Shown here piece by piece: positions 43,562 through 54,621 of a stretch of 64,000 nucleotides of DNA. The stretch spans positions 8,125,203-8,189,202 of the forward strand of contig JAPTYO010000020.1 in the NCBI GenBank assembly GCA_036873135.1, in the 5' to 3' direction. The stretch comes from Clarkia xantiana subsp. parviflora (lineage: Eukaryota; Streptophyta; Magnoliopsida; Myrtales; Onagraceae). Each line of letters begins with the position of its first letter. Position 1 is the stretch's first letter. The notes under the pieces are model-generated. The model saw nothing but the letters and a program-made list of their open reading frames with translations, had not been told where the DNA came from and did no database searches. Position numbers and translations under genes: made by a program.

Positions 43562-44043
43562 CGGTTAAGAATCTATTTAGTCTCCCAGGTTTATCCATAT
43601 ATTGCTTTTTGGTGTCCTGGGATCAAATTGTTACTTTGGGGTGCCGCGGGTTTTATTTTGGTTGCTTTTCAGTGTCTCCGTGTGATTACCTCAGAAAAGA
43701 CAGTCCCGATGAAACCAATCGTCAAATTCGAGTTCCCCTACACGCTTCCTTCCCGTCACCTTGTTGGGATCGTCACCTTGCCGGGACAATCGCCTGAGAA
43801 GTTGGCCACGTCCGCGCTGGTAAATCCCGCTCTGTTTTCGCTATTTTTTTTAAAGTAGAGGTTGAGAGGTTATGAGTGGGTGGGTAAGTTGATGGAAATG
43901 ATTGAAGTGAGAGGAAAAGAAGCGAGGAGACACCGAAAAGCAACCAAAATGAAACCTTGAACACTCAAAAGCAACAATTTGATTATAAGACACCAAAAAG
44001 CAACTTAAGGTAAACCCGGGACACTGAATAGGTTATTAACCCA
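43562..44043. mobile_element. MITE-like element with long terminal inverted repeats
   Basis: About 120 bp at each end are inverted copies: TTGCTTTTTGGTGTC and TTTTGGTTGCTTTTC on the left against GACACCAAAAAGCAA and GAAAAGCAACCAAAA on the right. Total length is about 480 bp. Long TIRs of this size recall Mutator-like MITEs. The flanks are T-rich (TTTTTTTAC / AATTTTTTAAG), so a target duplication cannot be defined. No transposase. Confidence 0.7.
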
Positions 44044-44495
44044 ATTTTTTAAGTTAGGAAAATTATATTAAAAATTTACACCCTTTTATATGTTATATTT
44101 GTAACTTTTCAGATACCAAAATAACATTATTGTGATATTTAAAAAAAAATACAAGATGAGTAAACCCTCGAATCCAAAAATGAAAGTCGATAGTTCTACC
44201 TGGTTGCGTTTTTGGTCAGAATAGTTGGATGAAGAAAACATTGGTTTATCATAGTGGTCGAACTCCACGAGAGGCACGTAGCAATTGGTAATGCATGAGC
44301 ATAGATTCAGTGATGAAGAACTCGATAAAGTTGAAATTGACCAGGTGGGGCTTCTTTAGTAGTTTCACAAGTTTGATTAGCATTATGGCACTAAACATTA
44401 GCTAATATATGAGTAAATTTCTACCTTTTTCAGAACTAATTTGTTATGGGGAGCATCAGAAGCCAAAATGTATTATATATTTGTATTATGTATTA
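44044..44495. other. Gene-free AT-rich stretch
   Basis: No coding frame, repeat or RNA gene was recognised between the MITE and the Helitron end. Confidence 0.5.
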
Positions 44496-46326
44496 CTAGG
44501 TGAGAGACCCGCGCGTTACGCGGTAAGTGATATGTTTATAGAATTGTTTGGACACTGCAAAAGTTCGATTTGATATTGATTATTTTTTTGTCTTTGTTAT
44601 TCGAAAGAATATGAAAATCAAACACTACTATACATTTAAAGTATATAATACTTTAACTTATATAACTATATTTTAATTGAACATCATACATAGCACGTTT
44701 GAATGGAGGCTGTATACGCATTATAAACTTCAAAATATTAAAGGAAATAAATAATACTTACTAAATATTATTGTTACTTATATTCTGTAACTTTCTGATA
44801 TATTTTTTACATATCATTTACACATTTTTATAGTATGTAATTCTTATGTATACTCGATAATAATAGGTATTTCAGGTTATAGTGGTAAATATCAATTCGT
44901 ATTTAAGTGAAATCTTAATTATATGATCTATAATTGTATCAACAATTGAAATATTTAGTAATGGCAAGAAACTTGATGATATTCAAAATTTTACATAAAA
45001 TATAAATATAAAGGGTCACCTATATAATATATGAGAAGTAGTTAAATTGAATACATAGAGAGAAATACGAAAATTTGTTAATGCTGAAATGCGGTTTGAA
45101 AATAAAATGAAATTGTTTGTTAGAATGAATATAGTGCTTTGGAATTTGTATGTAACCGATTATTTATTTTAAGTTAATAGATTTTTGAAAATTATGCAGG
45201 TAACCGATTAATTATTTGACCAAGCAAAAGTATAAAAATGGCTAAGTTTAATTACACCGTCCAAAACAAAAGAATTTACTTAAAAATATATAATATTTAT
45301 TTATTCATATATCTTTTCAAAACCAAATGTGTACAAAATTTTATTTTTACAAATCAACTGACCATATTTATTAGTTTGCATCTCAAATTTTAAATTTCAT
45401 CAATTTTTCATAGAACGATTACTTTTTTTTTTTTTACTTCTTTATTAAATTTTATTCACGTTGTTAATTCCATTGTAATCATGTTTTAGTTGTATTTTAT
45501 AAATACATCAACTTTGTCAATAAAAGATAATGAAAGATTGCCTCATTCAACAGTATACGTAAACTTCATATACATTATGTTCGAACGTATGAAATTTTTT
45601 GCATGATACTAATTTCAAGTAACTATCATTACTCTTTGAAAAAAAAAAAAAAAATTCATTACTATTGTTTATTAATATATTATAACTTTTTATTTTTTAT
45701 TCAATTTAATAATTTTTTCTACCTATTTTTAATATTTGGTTATTATTATTTTAATGTGTTATTTTTATTTACGGAACTAATTTATAGTTATTTATTATTA
45801 TATAAGCTAAATGAAACATGTTTTTAAATATAATTTATTAAATTAACTTGCTAAAATATATTCGTGTATATTTTGTATTAACTTGCTTAAAAATATACGT
45901 AATTTAAAAAAATAAAATAATATATTTATTTTAACCATTGTGTTTTTTAGCTTACGAAAATAATTTAAATGTACGTAAATCTTTATTATGATTTTTAATG
46001 TTTTTACTTTTAGTGTTTTTTATTCCTGTTTTAGTATTAAAAAATTCATAACGATTTTTTCATGTGTAAAACTTACAATTTTCTTTGAGAGTTTAATTTA
46101 ACCTATCACCTTGTGAATGTAACTTCTTTATAAATGCATGAGAATCTTTGCCTTTCATCAAGAGTTCCATATGGATGTGAGAGAGTAGTGACATGGATGT
46201 AACTTATTAAAACTTGACATGGACCAATTAAATTGAGTTTTTTAAACAACTAAGTCAGATAAAGTGGTGTAAAAATCTTATTTGTCAACATTACAATAAA
46301 AACATTGAGATTATATTATATATAGA
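44496..46326 (-). mobile_element. Helitron 1, non-autonomous
   Basis: Read on the minus strand, it starts TCTATATATAATATAATC at 46326 after a host A and ends CTAG at 44496 before a host T. The end is preceded by the hairpin CCGCG-TAACG-CGCGG about 10 bases upstream. These are the three features of Helitrons: 5' TC, 3' hairpin plus CTRR, insertion between A and T without duplication. The 1.83 kb interior is AT-rich and has no RepHel gene. Confidence 0.65.
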
Positions 46327-46328
46327 TA

Positions 46329-46365
46329 CTAGGTATTTGCCCCGCGCATTGCGCGGGGTTCGATA
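46329..46365 (-). mobile_element. Helitron 2, 3' terminus
   Basis: Minus strand: an eight-base perfect stem CCCCGCGC-AAT-GCGCGGGG, seven bases later CTAG, then host T. It abuts the 5' end of Helitron 1 with only the AT target between. The 5' end to the right was not located. Confidence 0.7.
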
Positions 46366-46889
46366 TTTTCAATTATTGTTGTTTGTGTTTATTATGATAA
46401 CGTTTTTTTTTGTAAATATTGCATATTATTTTATATGTTGTCGTGTTACATCATTTCATAGTGCATGTGCCGCCCAAGAGCTCGACAGTCGCCTCCAATA
46501 GATAAGAAGAAAATGAGTTTGAGCTTCTTTTCTTGCGAGGTCAGAGTTCCTTGAAGCTGCAAGTGAATCCCTTAAAATCGATCAAATGAAATGACTAAAA
46601 TGGTAGTAATATGAAACGACTGGAGTTTAATTGGTTTAAGGTTGGAATGATAAAGGAGCATGTGAAACGGATGGAGAGTTTAATTGCTTGATGGAGTGTA
46701 AATCACTTTAACATTTTCTTAACCTATATAAAAGATAAAATATAGGTAAAATGTATTGATCAATAAGAATTTGAGTTGATGACTTAGACAACCTCTAAAA
46801 TGGAGAATGGTATTTAAGTTATATATATATATATATATATTATTGTGTTGATAATTTATATTATATATGTATAACATAGTATTATTATA

Positions 46890-47149
46890 TATATACCAAT
46901 TTTTTTTCTTTAATACGACTGCGACACTTATAGTAAGTGCCGCTATGAGTGTCAACGGCACTTATAGTAAGCGCCGCAATGAGTGTGTGTACGGCACTTA
47001 TAGTAACTGCCGCTATAAGTGTGTATGGCATGCAACACCGTATTCCTCGGTTTTTTTAGTAAGTGCCGCTATTTACTTAATTGCACCATAAAATTGCCGC
47101 TATTTGACATCAAAAGTGCCACTAAATACCAATTTTTTTGTAGTGTTGA
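46890..47149. repeat. CACTA-like or MITE end with repeated AGTGCCGCTAT motif
   Basis: CACTTATAGTAAGTGCCGCT recurs in three close variants (about 46926-47010), with single GTGCCGCTATTT and TGCCGCTATTTGAC copies to the right. The end TTTTTTTGTAGTG (minus CACTACAAAAAAA) is a CACTA-type terminus. No protein frame. The motif is partly self-complementary. Confidence 0.45.
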
Positions 47150-47706
47150 AAAATAAACTGAAAGAAATCTAGATTATAATTTATAATGGTTTGTCTACTT
47201 TTTTATTTATTGATTAGTCAAACTTGGTCAATTCCAACTGAACATTCAAATTTTAACCGACACTGTATAATTATCTAGAAATTCACTTGACGTTACGGTT
47301 GTAATTCAATTATCTAAAGACTCTATTTCTTGCAAAGGTAAAATTAGATGTATATATCTAATTTTACTGTATGTGCATACAACTAAAAATATGAATTATA
47401 CATTCTTAACATCGAGTTTTGAATTTAGGATGACGACACACAAGTTTGCCAAAATTTGAATACAATTTTTGACCTAAAATTAATTAATTTTAATGAATTC
47501 GAAAAATTTGTAAAAATTAATTCAAAAAATCATTTAGACTTTTCTCATTTTGTACATATTTTTTTCCTTATTTCTTAAAATTAGGCGGTCCAATATTAGG
47601 AATCTCATTAACTGATCTGTCAACTTCCGTATTCTTGAAAACATGAATATTTGATTTATTTATAGCGTTTTGAAAATTACACACAATAGATTTATGAAAT
47701 TATGTA
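47150..47706. other. Gene-free AT-rich stretch left of E7
   Basis: No coding frame or recognisable element. It ends with AATCC (47707-47711), the left target duplication of E7. Confidence 0.5.
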
Positions 47707-47711
47707 AATCC

Positions 47712-48468
47712 TGTTGCGTCCTGACTGAACTGAGTCGTGAGGACACGTCTGTTCGTGCGGTTGTACGGGCTTTCGGGCTGTAACCCTTCGTCGGGAAGAG
47801 GTTGGGCCACTGGCGAGTGTTCGGTTGACTCCCGTAAAGGTCTGTGTCTCGGTATGGCTGTGTCTCAGGGGGCGGTGATCTGTGCACAAATACGGATGTC
47901 TGGGCGACGATTCCTGCACAAAGGACCAATGCTAGCACGGAGAGGGGGGGTGGTGCTAGCGGAGCCCTCTCCGAAGCTTAAGTCACTATAGGGGTAAAAG
48001 AGTAATTTCTAGAGAGAAGTCAGAGCTCAAAATACCAAAGTTGGGCAAATGAGAGGATGTGTGAAAATGGGTGGCCAAGGCCTCCTATTTATAGGCTTCC
48101 TTGGGACCGGACCCGGTTTTAAAGCGGTTTGGTGACGGTTCAAGAGCATGCATTAACCGTCATCCATATTGGTAATGCGCGAACTTGACTTCTCTATACG
48201 TAACGGTAATCGCGGAAAAGGTAGTCGCACGATACCCGTAATGCAATCCGGACCTCGTCGAATTTGGACAATTCGGCGAGGTCTGGATTGCTGCAACCCG
48301 GACCTCCGGATTGTTTCGCGCAATCCGGAGGTCCGATCCGGACGCGCGTAAATGCCTTTCCGGACCGTTTTGACTCCTTGGGAGACGTTTTCAAGCCGAG
48401 ATGTAATTTTGACGTGTTTACGAGGGCCGAAATGTAAATACGAACCCGAATTGGACATATATCCATCA
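47712..48468 (-). repeat. 3' LTR of E7
   Basis: 757 bp, plus-strand text TGTTGCGTCC...ATATCCATCA. Minus TATAAATA at 48086-48093. U3 (48230-48360) is a cluster of inverted AATCCGGACC/GGTCCGGATT and CCTCCGGATTG repeats. The polypurine tract (minus GACTCGGGGGCAAG) adjoins at 48469-48482. Confidence 0.92.
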
Positions 48469-48482
48469 CTTGCCCCCGAGTC

Positions 48483-49890
48483 AAGTAACGGTTTAGAACC
48501 TTTCTTGACTCTATTTTTAAGTTAGGATACGTGTCCAATTTGAGTTTGACGCTAACCTTCCGGTTTTGATCGTTGGTCGGACGTAGACGTCTTGATTTCG
48601 TCCGTCCTTTGATTTTCCGACCGAATGACTTTGTTTCCTGTCATCACGGTTAGTGCAATAGGGAATGTACATACATAACGTGCAAGTACGGTTATCATTG
48701 GAGACATAAGCAATTAGTAATACACCATGCGAACATGCCTCTATCAACATGCATGCACAAGTAATGGACATGGCAATATCGTAATTATGCAATGCAAGAA
48801 ATAGAAACCGTACGTTTCTAAAACAACTTAGCGATTATCAAATCATGAATTGTGCGATATGGAAACATACGCGTAGAGTGACGGGTTTGATACGTGTAAT
48901 ATCAAGATATGCGTAGGAGTAGATATTTTAGAAGAGAGGGTGGAGTATACCGTAGGTGTTTAGGCGTGAGTGTAGATAAGTTAATCCTTTAATCCTTATC
49001 AACAAAGCATCTTTTGGGATATGTAATTACACACATCCCCAATTATCCTTCCAGCACCTTGGGAATTCATCATTCCATCTTCTTTGCAGGTAATTCATTC
49101 ATCATTTCCCGAAATTGTTTGTGTGTTCAAGATTTCTTCACCGTCGTAAAGCTTAGACACATCCCGACAGTTTCGTGTTTGATCCTTGACTTGTTTTCAG
49201 AAATTGACACCACCATTCGACTCAGATTGTCGCGAGGATTCCAGAGCCGCCTTCGGAATTGCCAGGAGACGCCGGACGCGCCCTCACGCGCCACCGCGTG
49301 AGATTCAACCTCGCCGGCGCGTGTAGCCCACGCGCCGCCTTCCCGGCCTCTGTTCGTCGCGGTCCTTACCTTTCCGGAATCGTCTCGACGAGGGGAATCC
49401 ATTGTGATACTTTTCGTCACGTTTCGAGGTAATTTGGAAACTCGATTTTACAGGACAGCTTCGACTTGATTTCGAATGTCGCCGTATTGTTGTTCGTTTG
49501 AGCTATTTGTCGTTGTTGTCGTAGGGAACTGCTTGTTGATGCTTGTATGTCGAATAATTGCTGATTGGTTGCCGTTATTATCGTTGTTTGTCCATAACTT
49601 AGGCGATTTTTCACTTCCTTGGATAGTTGAGGTAGAATTCCCCGTTTGGACATAGTGCCCCCGTGTCTTTGTGTAGAAGCTTTTTGGTCGGTATGCATAA
49701 TTTCTTCCCTTGGCGGGTTTTTTGGTTGACGGGGATTGCCAAATGACTTTAGGCATAGTCACTTGTTGTTTTGACGCCTTAGAGAAATATTTCCCTTAAG
49801 CGTTGCCGCGTTTGATCCTTGCGGTTTGTCGCGTTAATCCCACCGTTTGCATGATAGCTTCTTAAGACGTTAGTCCCTTTTATTGTACGT
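48483..49890 (+). other. Probable promoter and leader side of the E7 antisense gene
   Basis: Between polypurine tract and W-box array no credible coding frame was seen on either strand. On plus there are splice-acceptor-like sites (TTCTTTGCAG at about 49081-49090) that could belong to leader introns. No clear TATA box was identified. Confidence 0.4.
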
Positions 49891-49919
49891 ACCAACTTTA
49901 CTACGCGCGTGGACCTTGG

Positions 49920-50132
49920 CTACGTGCGTTGACTTTTTGATACGCGCGTTGACTTTTGCTATGCGCGTTGACTTTTGATACGCGCGTTGACTTTTGATAC
50001 GCGCGTTGACTTTCGCTATGCGCGTTGACTTTTGATACGCGCGTTGACTTTTGCTATGCGCGTTGACTCTTGATACGCGCGTTGACTTTCGCTATGCGCG
50101 TTGACTTTTGATATGCGCGTTGACTTTTGCTT
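49920..50132 (+). promoter_or_regulatory. Array of eleven 19-bp units with W-box cores upstream of the antisense gene
   Basis: The unit is close to CGCGTTGACTTTTGATACG, alternating with GCTATG in place of GATACG. Each unit carries TTGACT, which matches the WRKY-factor target TTGAC[C/T]. Eleven units run head to tail up to TTGCTTGCTTCTTGCAG, about 70 bp before the ATG at 50202. The regulatory role is inferred from the motif. Confidence 0.6.
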
Positions 50133-50201
50133 GCTTCTTGCAGATTGTGGGGTCGTAGTAACTTCTTGCGGAGCTTCCTTCCTTTTGATCGTGTTGATAC
50201 A

Positions 50202-52564
50202 ATGAGTAAGTCCACCACTCCTCTATCGCAGACTCCCTTTAATTCTGATATAGAGGATAACTTGGAAGTAGACCCGGCTTTGCCAGTAGATAGTGTTTTA
50301 GACACCGATGAGGGTGTAGCTGCTGGTCCTTTTGTTGGGGCATCTCCTGCTGGAGAGATTGAGGTGTTGGTTAGGTATTATACTAACCGTTTGGATAGAT
50401 CCCTGTTCACCTTGTATGCGAGTGCTTCCGGACTCGACGCTTGTACCGAGGCTTTTTACCCCTTTGAGATACTCCCTGATAGCAGTTTAGGAGATGCTAC
50501 TCCTCCGCCTGTAGATTTATCCGTTGTGTACACATCTCACGTTAGAGAGAGTTTGCGGTTTCCCTACTGTTCTGACTTGATTGAGCTCTGTAGCGGTTAT
50601 GGGATTTCCCCTTTAGATCTTGCACCCAACGGGATTCGAGTATGGACTTGTTTCTGAGTGTTGCTTCACAAGCAGTCCTGGCGTTATTCCCGCACCCTCT
50701 TTCGCTGCTTCTACCAGCTTAAGAGTTCGGACTCTGCGGGATTGTGCAGTATGAAAGTTCGTTGGCCGAACTTGCAAAGCGATGGTTTTGAGGAACTTGG
50801 TCTTGGGGAAGCCAAGTGGGATTCTAGTTACCGATTAGTTGCTACCGCGGATCGGTCTGCCGACCATTAGAGGCATCATTACTTTTTTGCTCATGACGCG
50901 GGGACGACTTGGGATGTCGAATATGTTCGGAAATTTGATCCCGCGCCTGCTTTTCGGGAACTCTCCTTGTCGGATAAGGAAGTGATAAGACAGATATATC
51001 ACTGTCAACAATCGCGCGGCTTTACTTGCTCATTGCGTGCATCCGATCAGGAATTGATTGACGCTGGGATCCATGTGCTCCCTTCTGCAGCTTCGGTATG
51101 TCGATCATTTTATAACTTTTTACCGTGTTGCACTGTAGGTTGGTTTGACGGAAAAAGCTCGTCTTTGCAGACGGCGGCCGCTCGTAAGATTGCTTCTAGC
51201 GGAAGGATTGTTCCCCCACTTGCTTCTGGAGCATCGGCGGCTTCTGGACGCGGAAAAGGTAGATGTTTTTTTTTTAAAAGAACAATCTTCCTTATGTACT
51301 TTCTTGGTTGGGTTGTAACTTTGCATGTTACTTGCAGGTCGTACGACGCTTGTTACTGACCGCGTTGTTGTTGTTCCTGACTCTTCCAAACGGTCCACCA
51401 CTGGGGCGCGTTCTTCGAGCAGTTCGAAGCGTCCGAAGACTACTGTGACCGTTCCTACTCCTTCCTGTCATAAAGGGAAGGAAGTTGACGGTTGCGAGGA
51501 TGCGTTGTCTGCCCCCCGCTCGAAGGAGCAGTCCGAGGTGGAACGTTCTCTTCTTTCTGGTATAAGCTGGACACTTGATTTTGTGCCTTTGTGCGCTTTG
51601 TTTTTGCTTTTGCGTAACGCTGCTTGGTTTGCATGTAGTGATCCCGCCACTTGGACATGCGGATTTGCTTCGTCCTTTGGACGGTGACATTTCAGATGGT
51701 AAGTGGATGCCATACGTGGCAGGAGATCTTACTTTTCCCAAGAACTCCCAGTTGAGCATGCCTGAAGTTGGCGTGCGTGTTCTTCATCGATCCATTCCTC
51801 CCGGTGATCGAGTTGTTCGACCCTCGAGTGACGAGGAGGCACGAACTTTCGTTGAGAGATCGTTGTCTGGATTCACTCCAGTGAGTATCTTTTTTTACTT
51901 TGCTATGTTCGTTGTTCCCGAATATGTATGCTTATTGTCTCCTTGTTTTCAGGTTGTTTCTGATATGGTGCACATGGCCTCCTTCATGTTGGAGCTTGTC
52001 CAGGAGAGGCGTGCCATTGCTGACAAAGCTGCCACTTTGTCCAAGGAGCTTGAGGAAGCTAAGGACGAAGTGCGCCGTCTTTCGTTGAAGAAGACGGATT
52101 ATGATGCTCGTTATGATTCTGATCATGCCAGCCTTGTTCAGCTTGAATCTGAGAACGCCGCCATTGAGAAGGAAATTTCTGATAACGCAGGCAAGCACAA
52201 GGTTGCCTGTCGGAAAGTGCGCGAGGCAGAAATGAAGGCTGGCATTGAAGAGGGACTTAGCAAGTTCCTTTCTACTCCTGGATTTGATAGCGCAGTTACT
52301 GCTGCTGCTACAGCGAAGGCCACTCCTATGCTCAGCGAGTTTGCTGAGGACTTTATTCGTAGAGTGAGCATTCTTGCTCCTGGCTTTCCTTTTGACAAGT
52401 TAGGGCCGTATGCGGAGTCTGCTGTTGGGCAAGTTGCCGAGCTTCGTCGCTTAGATACTGCAACATCTCAGTTTGCATTTTTGTTTGGAGAAGACGGTGG
52501 CGGCACTAATGTGCAACTTTTGCCTGTTCCGCCCAGCCCTGTCAGGGATGATGGACTCCTTTGA
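50202..52564 (+). pseudogene. Antisense gene of E7 (four exons; gypsy-type transposon domain, coiled coil)
   Basis: Exons 50202-51258, 51338-51559, 51639-51880 and 51953-52564, with GT-AG introns of 79, 79 and 72 bp. The joined length of 2,133 bases is a multiple of three and the frame is kept at every junction. Exon 1 encodes the N-domain (FPYCSDLIELCSGYGISP, RYSRTLFRCFYQL) and has only two stops, TGA at 50655 and TAG at 50868. Exon 2 is Ser/Thr-rich with VTVPTPSCHKG. Exon 4 starts a heptad-rich coiled coil (LSKELEEAKDEVRRL) and ends with LAPGFPFDKLGPYAES and a Pro tail. Function unknown; resembles the Transposase_28-like family of plant gypsy elements. Confidence 0.8.
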
Positions 52565-53340
52565 TTTGTGTCATATTTTCGATATGTTGAACTCGTTTAT
52601 GAGTCCGTTTGCCCCCCGGCTTCTATGCTTAGAAACTTGTTGGAGTTGTTCTTTAATTGTTGCTTGTGACTTGTTCTCTTTGAACTACGTCGTTTGAACC
52701 TGTTTTATACACAGCGGTTTGCATGATAACTTGTTAGTAATATTTCATACCGTTATCGCTTACTGTGTTTACTGAACGCGGATGACTAGTAGTGTAAACG
52801 TAGTCCCTGCAATCGTGACCGATAGTCACTTTTGATTTGAGATTGCTTGTACGATGCGTTATGCATGTTGTACGTCGTCCTGCATAGCTTGTTGCTATAT
52901 CCGTCGAAACCTGTCAAGTGATTCGCGTATAGCGACTTAACAAGTAGTATGTTTGAAATGTGTTATCTTTGCTTGAGCAAGATACTAGTTTATACCGTCT
53001 CTTAGTTCCACTCTAAGGCGACGTTGTACAAGACTCTACTTGTAAATTTTATGAGTTTTAAACAGGGTGCGCACCTGCCAGCGTGTATCAACCCGCGTTG
53101 GGGAAGCATACGTAAAAACATTTTTGGGTTTTGTAAGAGTGTTTTGCGAACCCTAAAATCCTTGTTTGATAAAATGTTTGGAAAGGTGTTTGATACATAA
53201 TACTTGACAAAATATTTGGTAAAATATTTGTGATACATGATTCCTGCGTCCAGGGATCATGTAACACTTTTGAGAATATGAATTGTGATGCATGTTTTCT
53301 GCATCCAGGAACCATGCAACACGATTTTGAAAATCTGTAG
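52565..53340. other. E7 spacer 3' of the antisense gene
   Basis: No gene seen. The stretch 52990-53080 (CTCTAAGGCGACGTTGTAC, GTTTTAAACAGGGTGCGCACC) is shared in reverse with E2 at 5890-5985. Short duplicated segments (GATACATGATTCCTGC, GATGCATGTTTTCTGC) precede the 66-bp array. Confidence 0.55.
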
Positions 53341-53840
53341 TACGGAATTGTCATCTAGCAAGAGGACTTCTGCCGTATAGAGTGAACCCTAACCAGGAAT
53401 TCGTAATGTGGGATTGTCATCTAACAAGAGGACATTCGCCATGAAGAGTGAACCCTTACCAGGAATTCGAAGTATTGGATTGTCGTCTAAAAAGAGAACA
53501 TTCGCAATGAAGAGTGAACCCTTACCAGGAATTCGTAATATGGGATTGTCGTCTAAACAGAGGACATCCGCAATGAAGAGTGAACCCTTACCATGAATTC
53601 GTAATATGGGATTGTCGTCTAAACAGAGGACATCCGCCATGAAGAGTGAACCCTTACCAGGAATTCGTAATATGGGATTTTCGTCTAAACAGAGGACATC
53701 CGCCATGAAGAGTGAACCCTTACCAGGAATTCGTAATATGGGATTTTCGTCTAAACAGAGGACATCCGCCATGAAGAGTGAACCCTTACCAGGAATTCGT
53801 AATATGGGATTGCCGTCTAAATAGAGGACATTCGCAACTT
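53341..53840. repeat. 66-bp tandem array in E7, about 7.5 copies
   Basis: Units contain GTGAACCCTTACCAGGAATTC, here split as GTGAACCCTTACC and AGGAATTCG, then TAATATGGGATTGTCG and CAGAGGACATCCGCC. The step is 66 bp, a multiple of three, which alone explains the long open frames on both strands. It lies in the same slot as the arrays of E4 and E5. Confidence 0.92.
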
Positions 53841-54621
53841 ATGGGGTGATCAGCCCCGTTATTGTATTTGCCCATCCTGTTCTGGATCCAGAGAATGGCT
53901 ATGAACATGAGGATTTGCCTCTAATATGAGATGTCACAGCATGTCATTTTCTAAAAGTAAACATGGGGTTTGTCTTTTCAAAGAGGATACCTCAACATGC
54001 CACCTTTGATAGTAGGTCTTGGTGTTAATCCAAGATATTGCTTGTAGATGACGGCTCTTGAATGGTCGTCACTTTGAGTAGATAATTGCTATAAGTTCCT
54101 TTTTTGTAGATAATCCGCAAGTTGTCCTTGCGTCATATAAGTTGGTTGTGAACATAGCGCAATGGCTTTGTGTTGCCGACACCTTCTTGAGATAGATGCC
54201 AATTTATGAAAGGAGAAATAAACTCCTTGTTGGTGTAGGTATGCAAATATCATCCATTATGTGTATTTGCAGTATGCTGTCTTTGAAAATGTCTTGGGCT
54301 TAACTCCAAGTTTTTGATTCTATGATGATACCTTTTTATGTGGTCATCCATATGGGTAAATTGTTGTTGATGATAAACGTTGTCATAACGCGTGATAGAT
54401 TTTGCTTGCACATGTCATAATATCTTGGATTATTGATGTGGATAATAAGCGCGTAGTTTAGTTGCTTCGCGTTTAATCCAAAAAATAGCGTGCAAGAGAT
54501 AGATGTGTACCTACAAATGTAGATTGACTTTATTAGATACTTGCGCGTATTTACATTGATTATACTAGAAATACTAGGAATGCGCAAAGTAATCTAAAAG
54601 ATAGTTGTTTCTCCCGTTTCA
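53841..54621. other. E7 spacer between array and second gag
   Basis: No gene. Shares GAATGGCTATGAACATGAGG and the following 100 bp, in reverse, with E2 at 5560-5650. Confidence 0.55.

Noticed and set aside
51096..51138. 43-bp GT-AG intron in exon 1 of the E7 antisense gene
   Set aside because: Shorter than usual for plant introns and not needed: the frame runs through it, and the phase of the later exons fits without its removal.
53389..53824. Long repetitive open frames on both strands (MADVLCLDENPILRIPG-type and MGLSSKQRTSAMKSEP-type repeats)
   Set aside because: The 66-bp unit is a multiple of three, so an absence of stops in one unit opens the whole array. The frames have no relation to known proteins.
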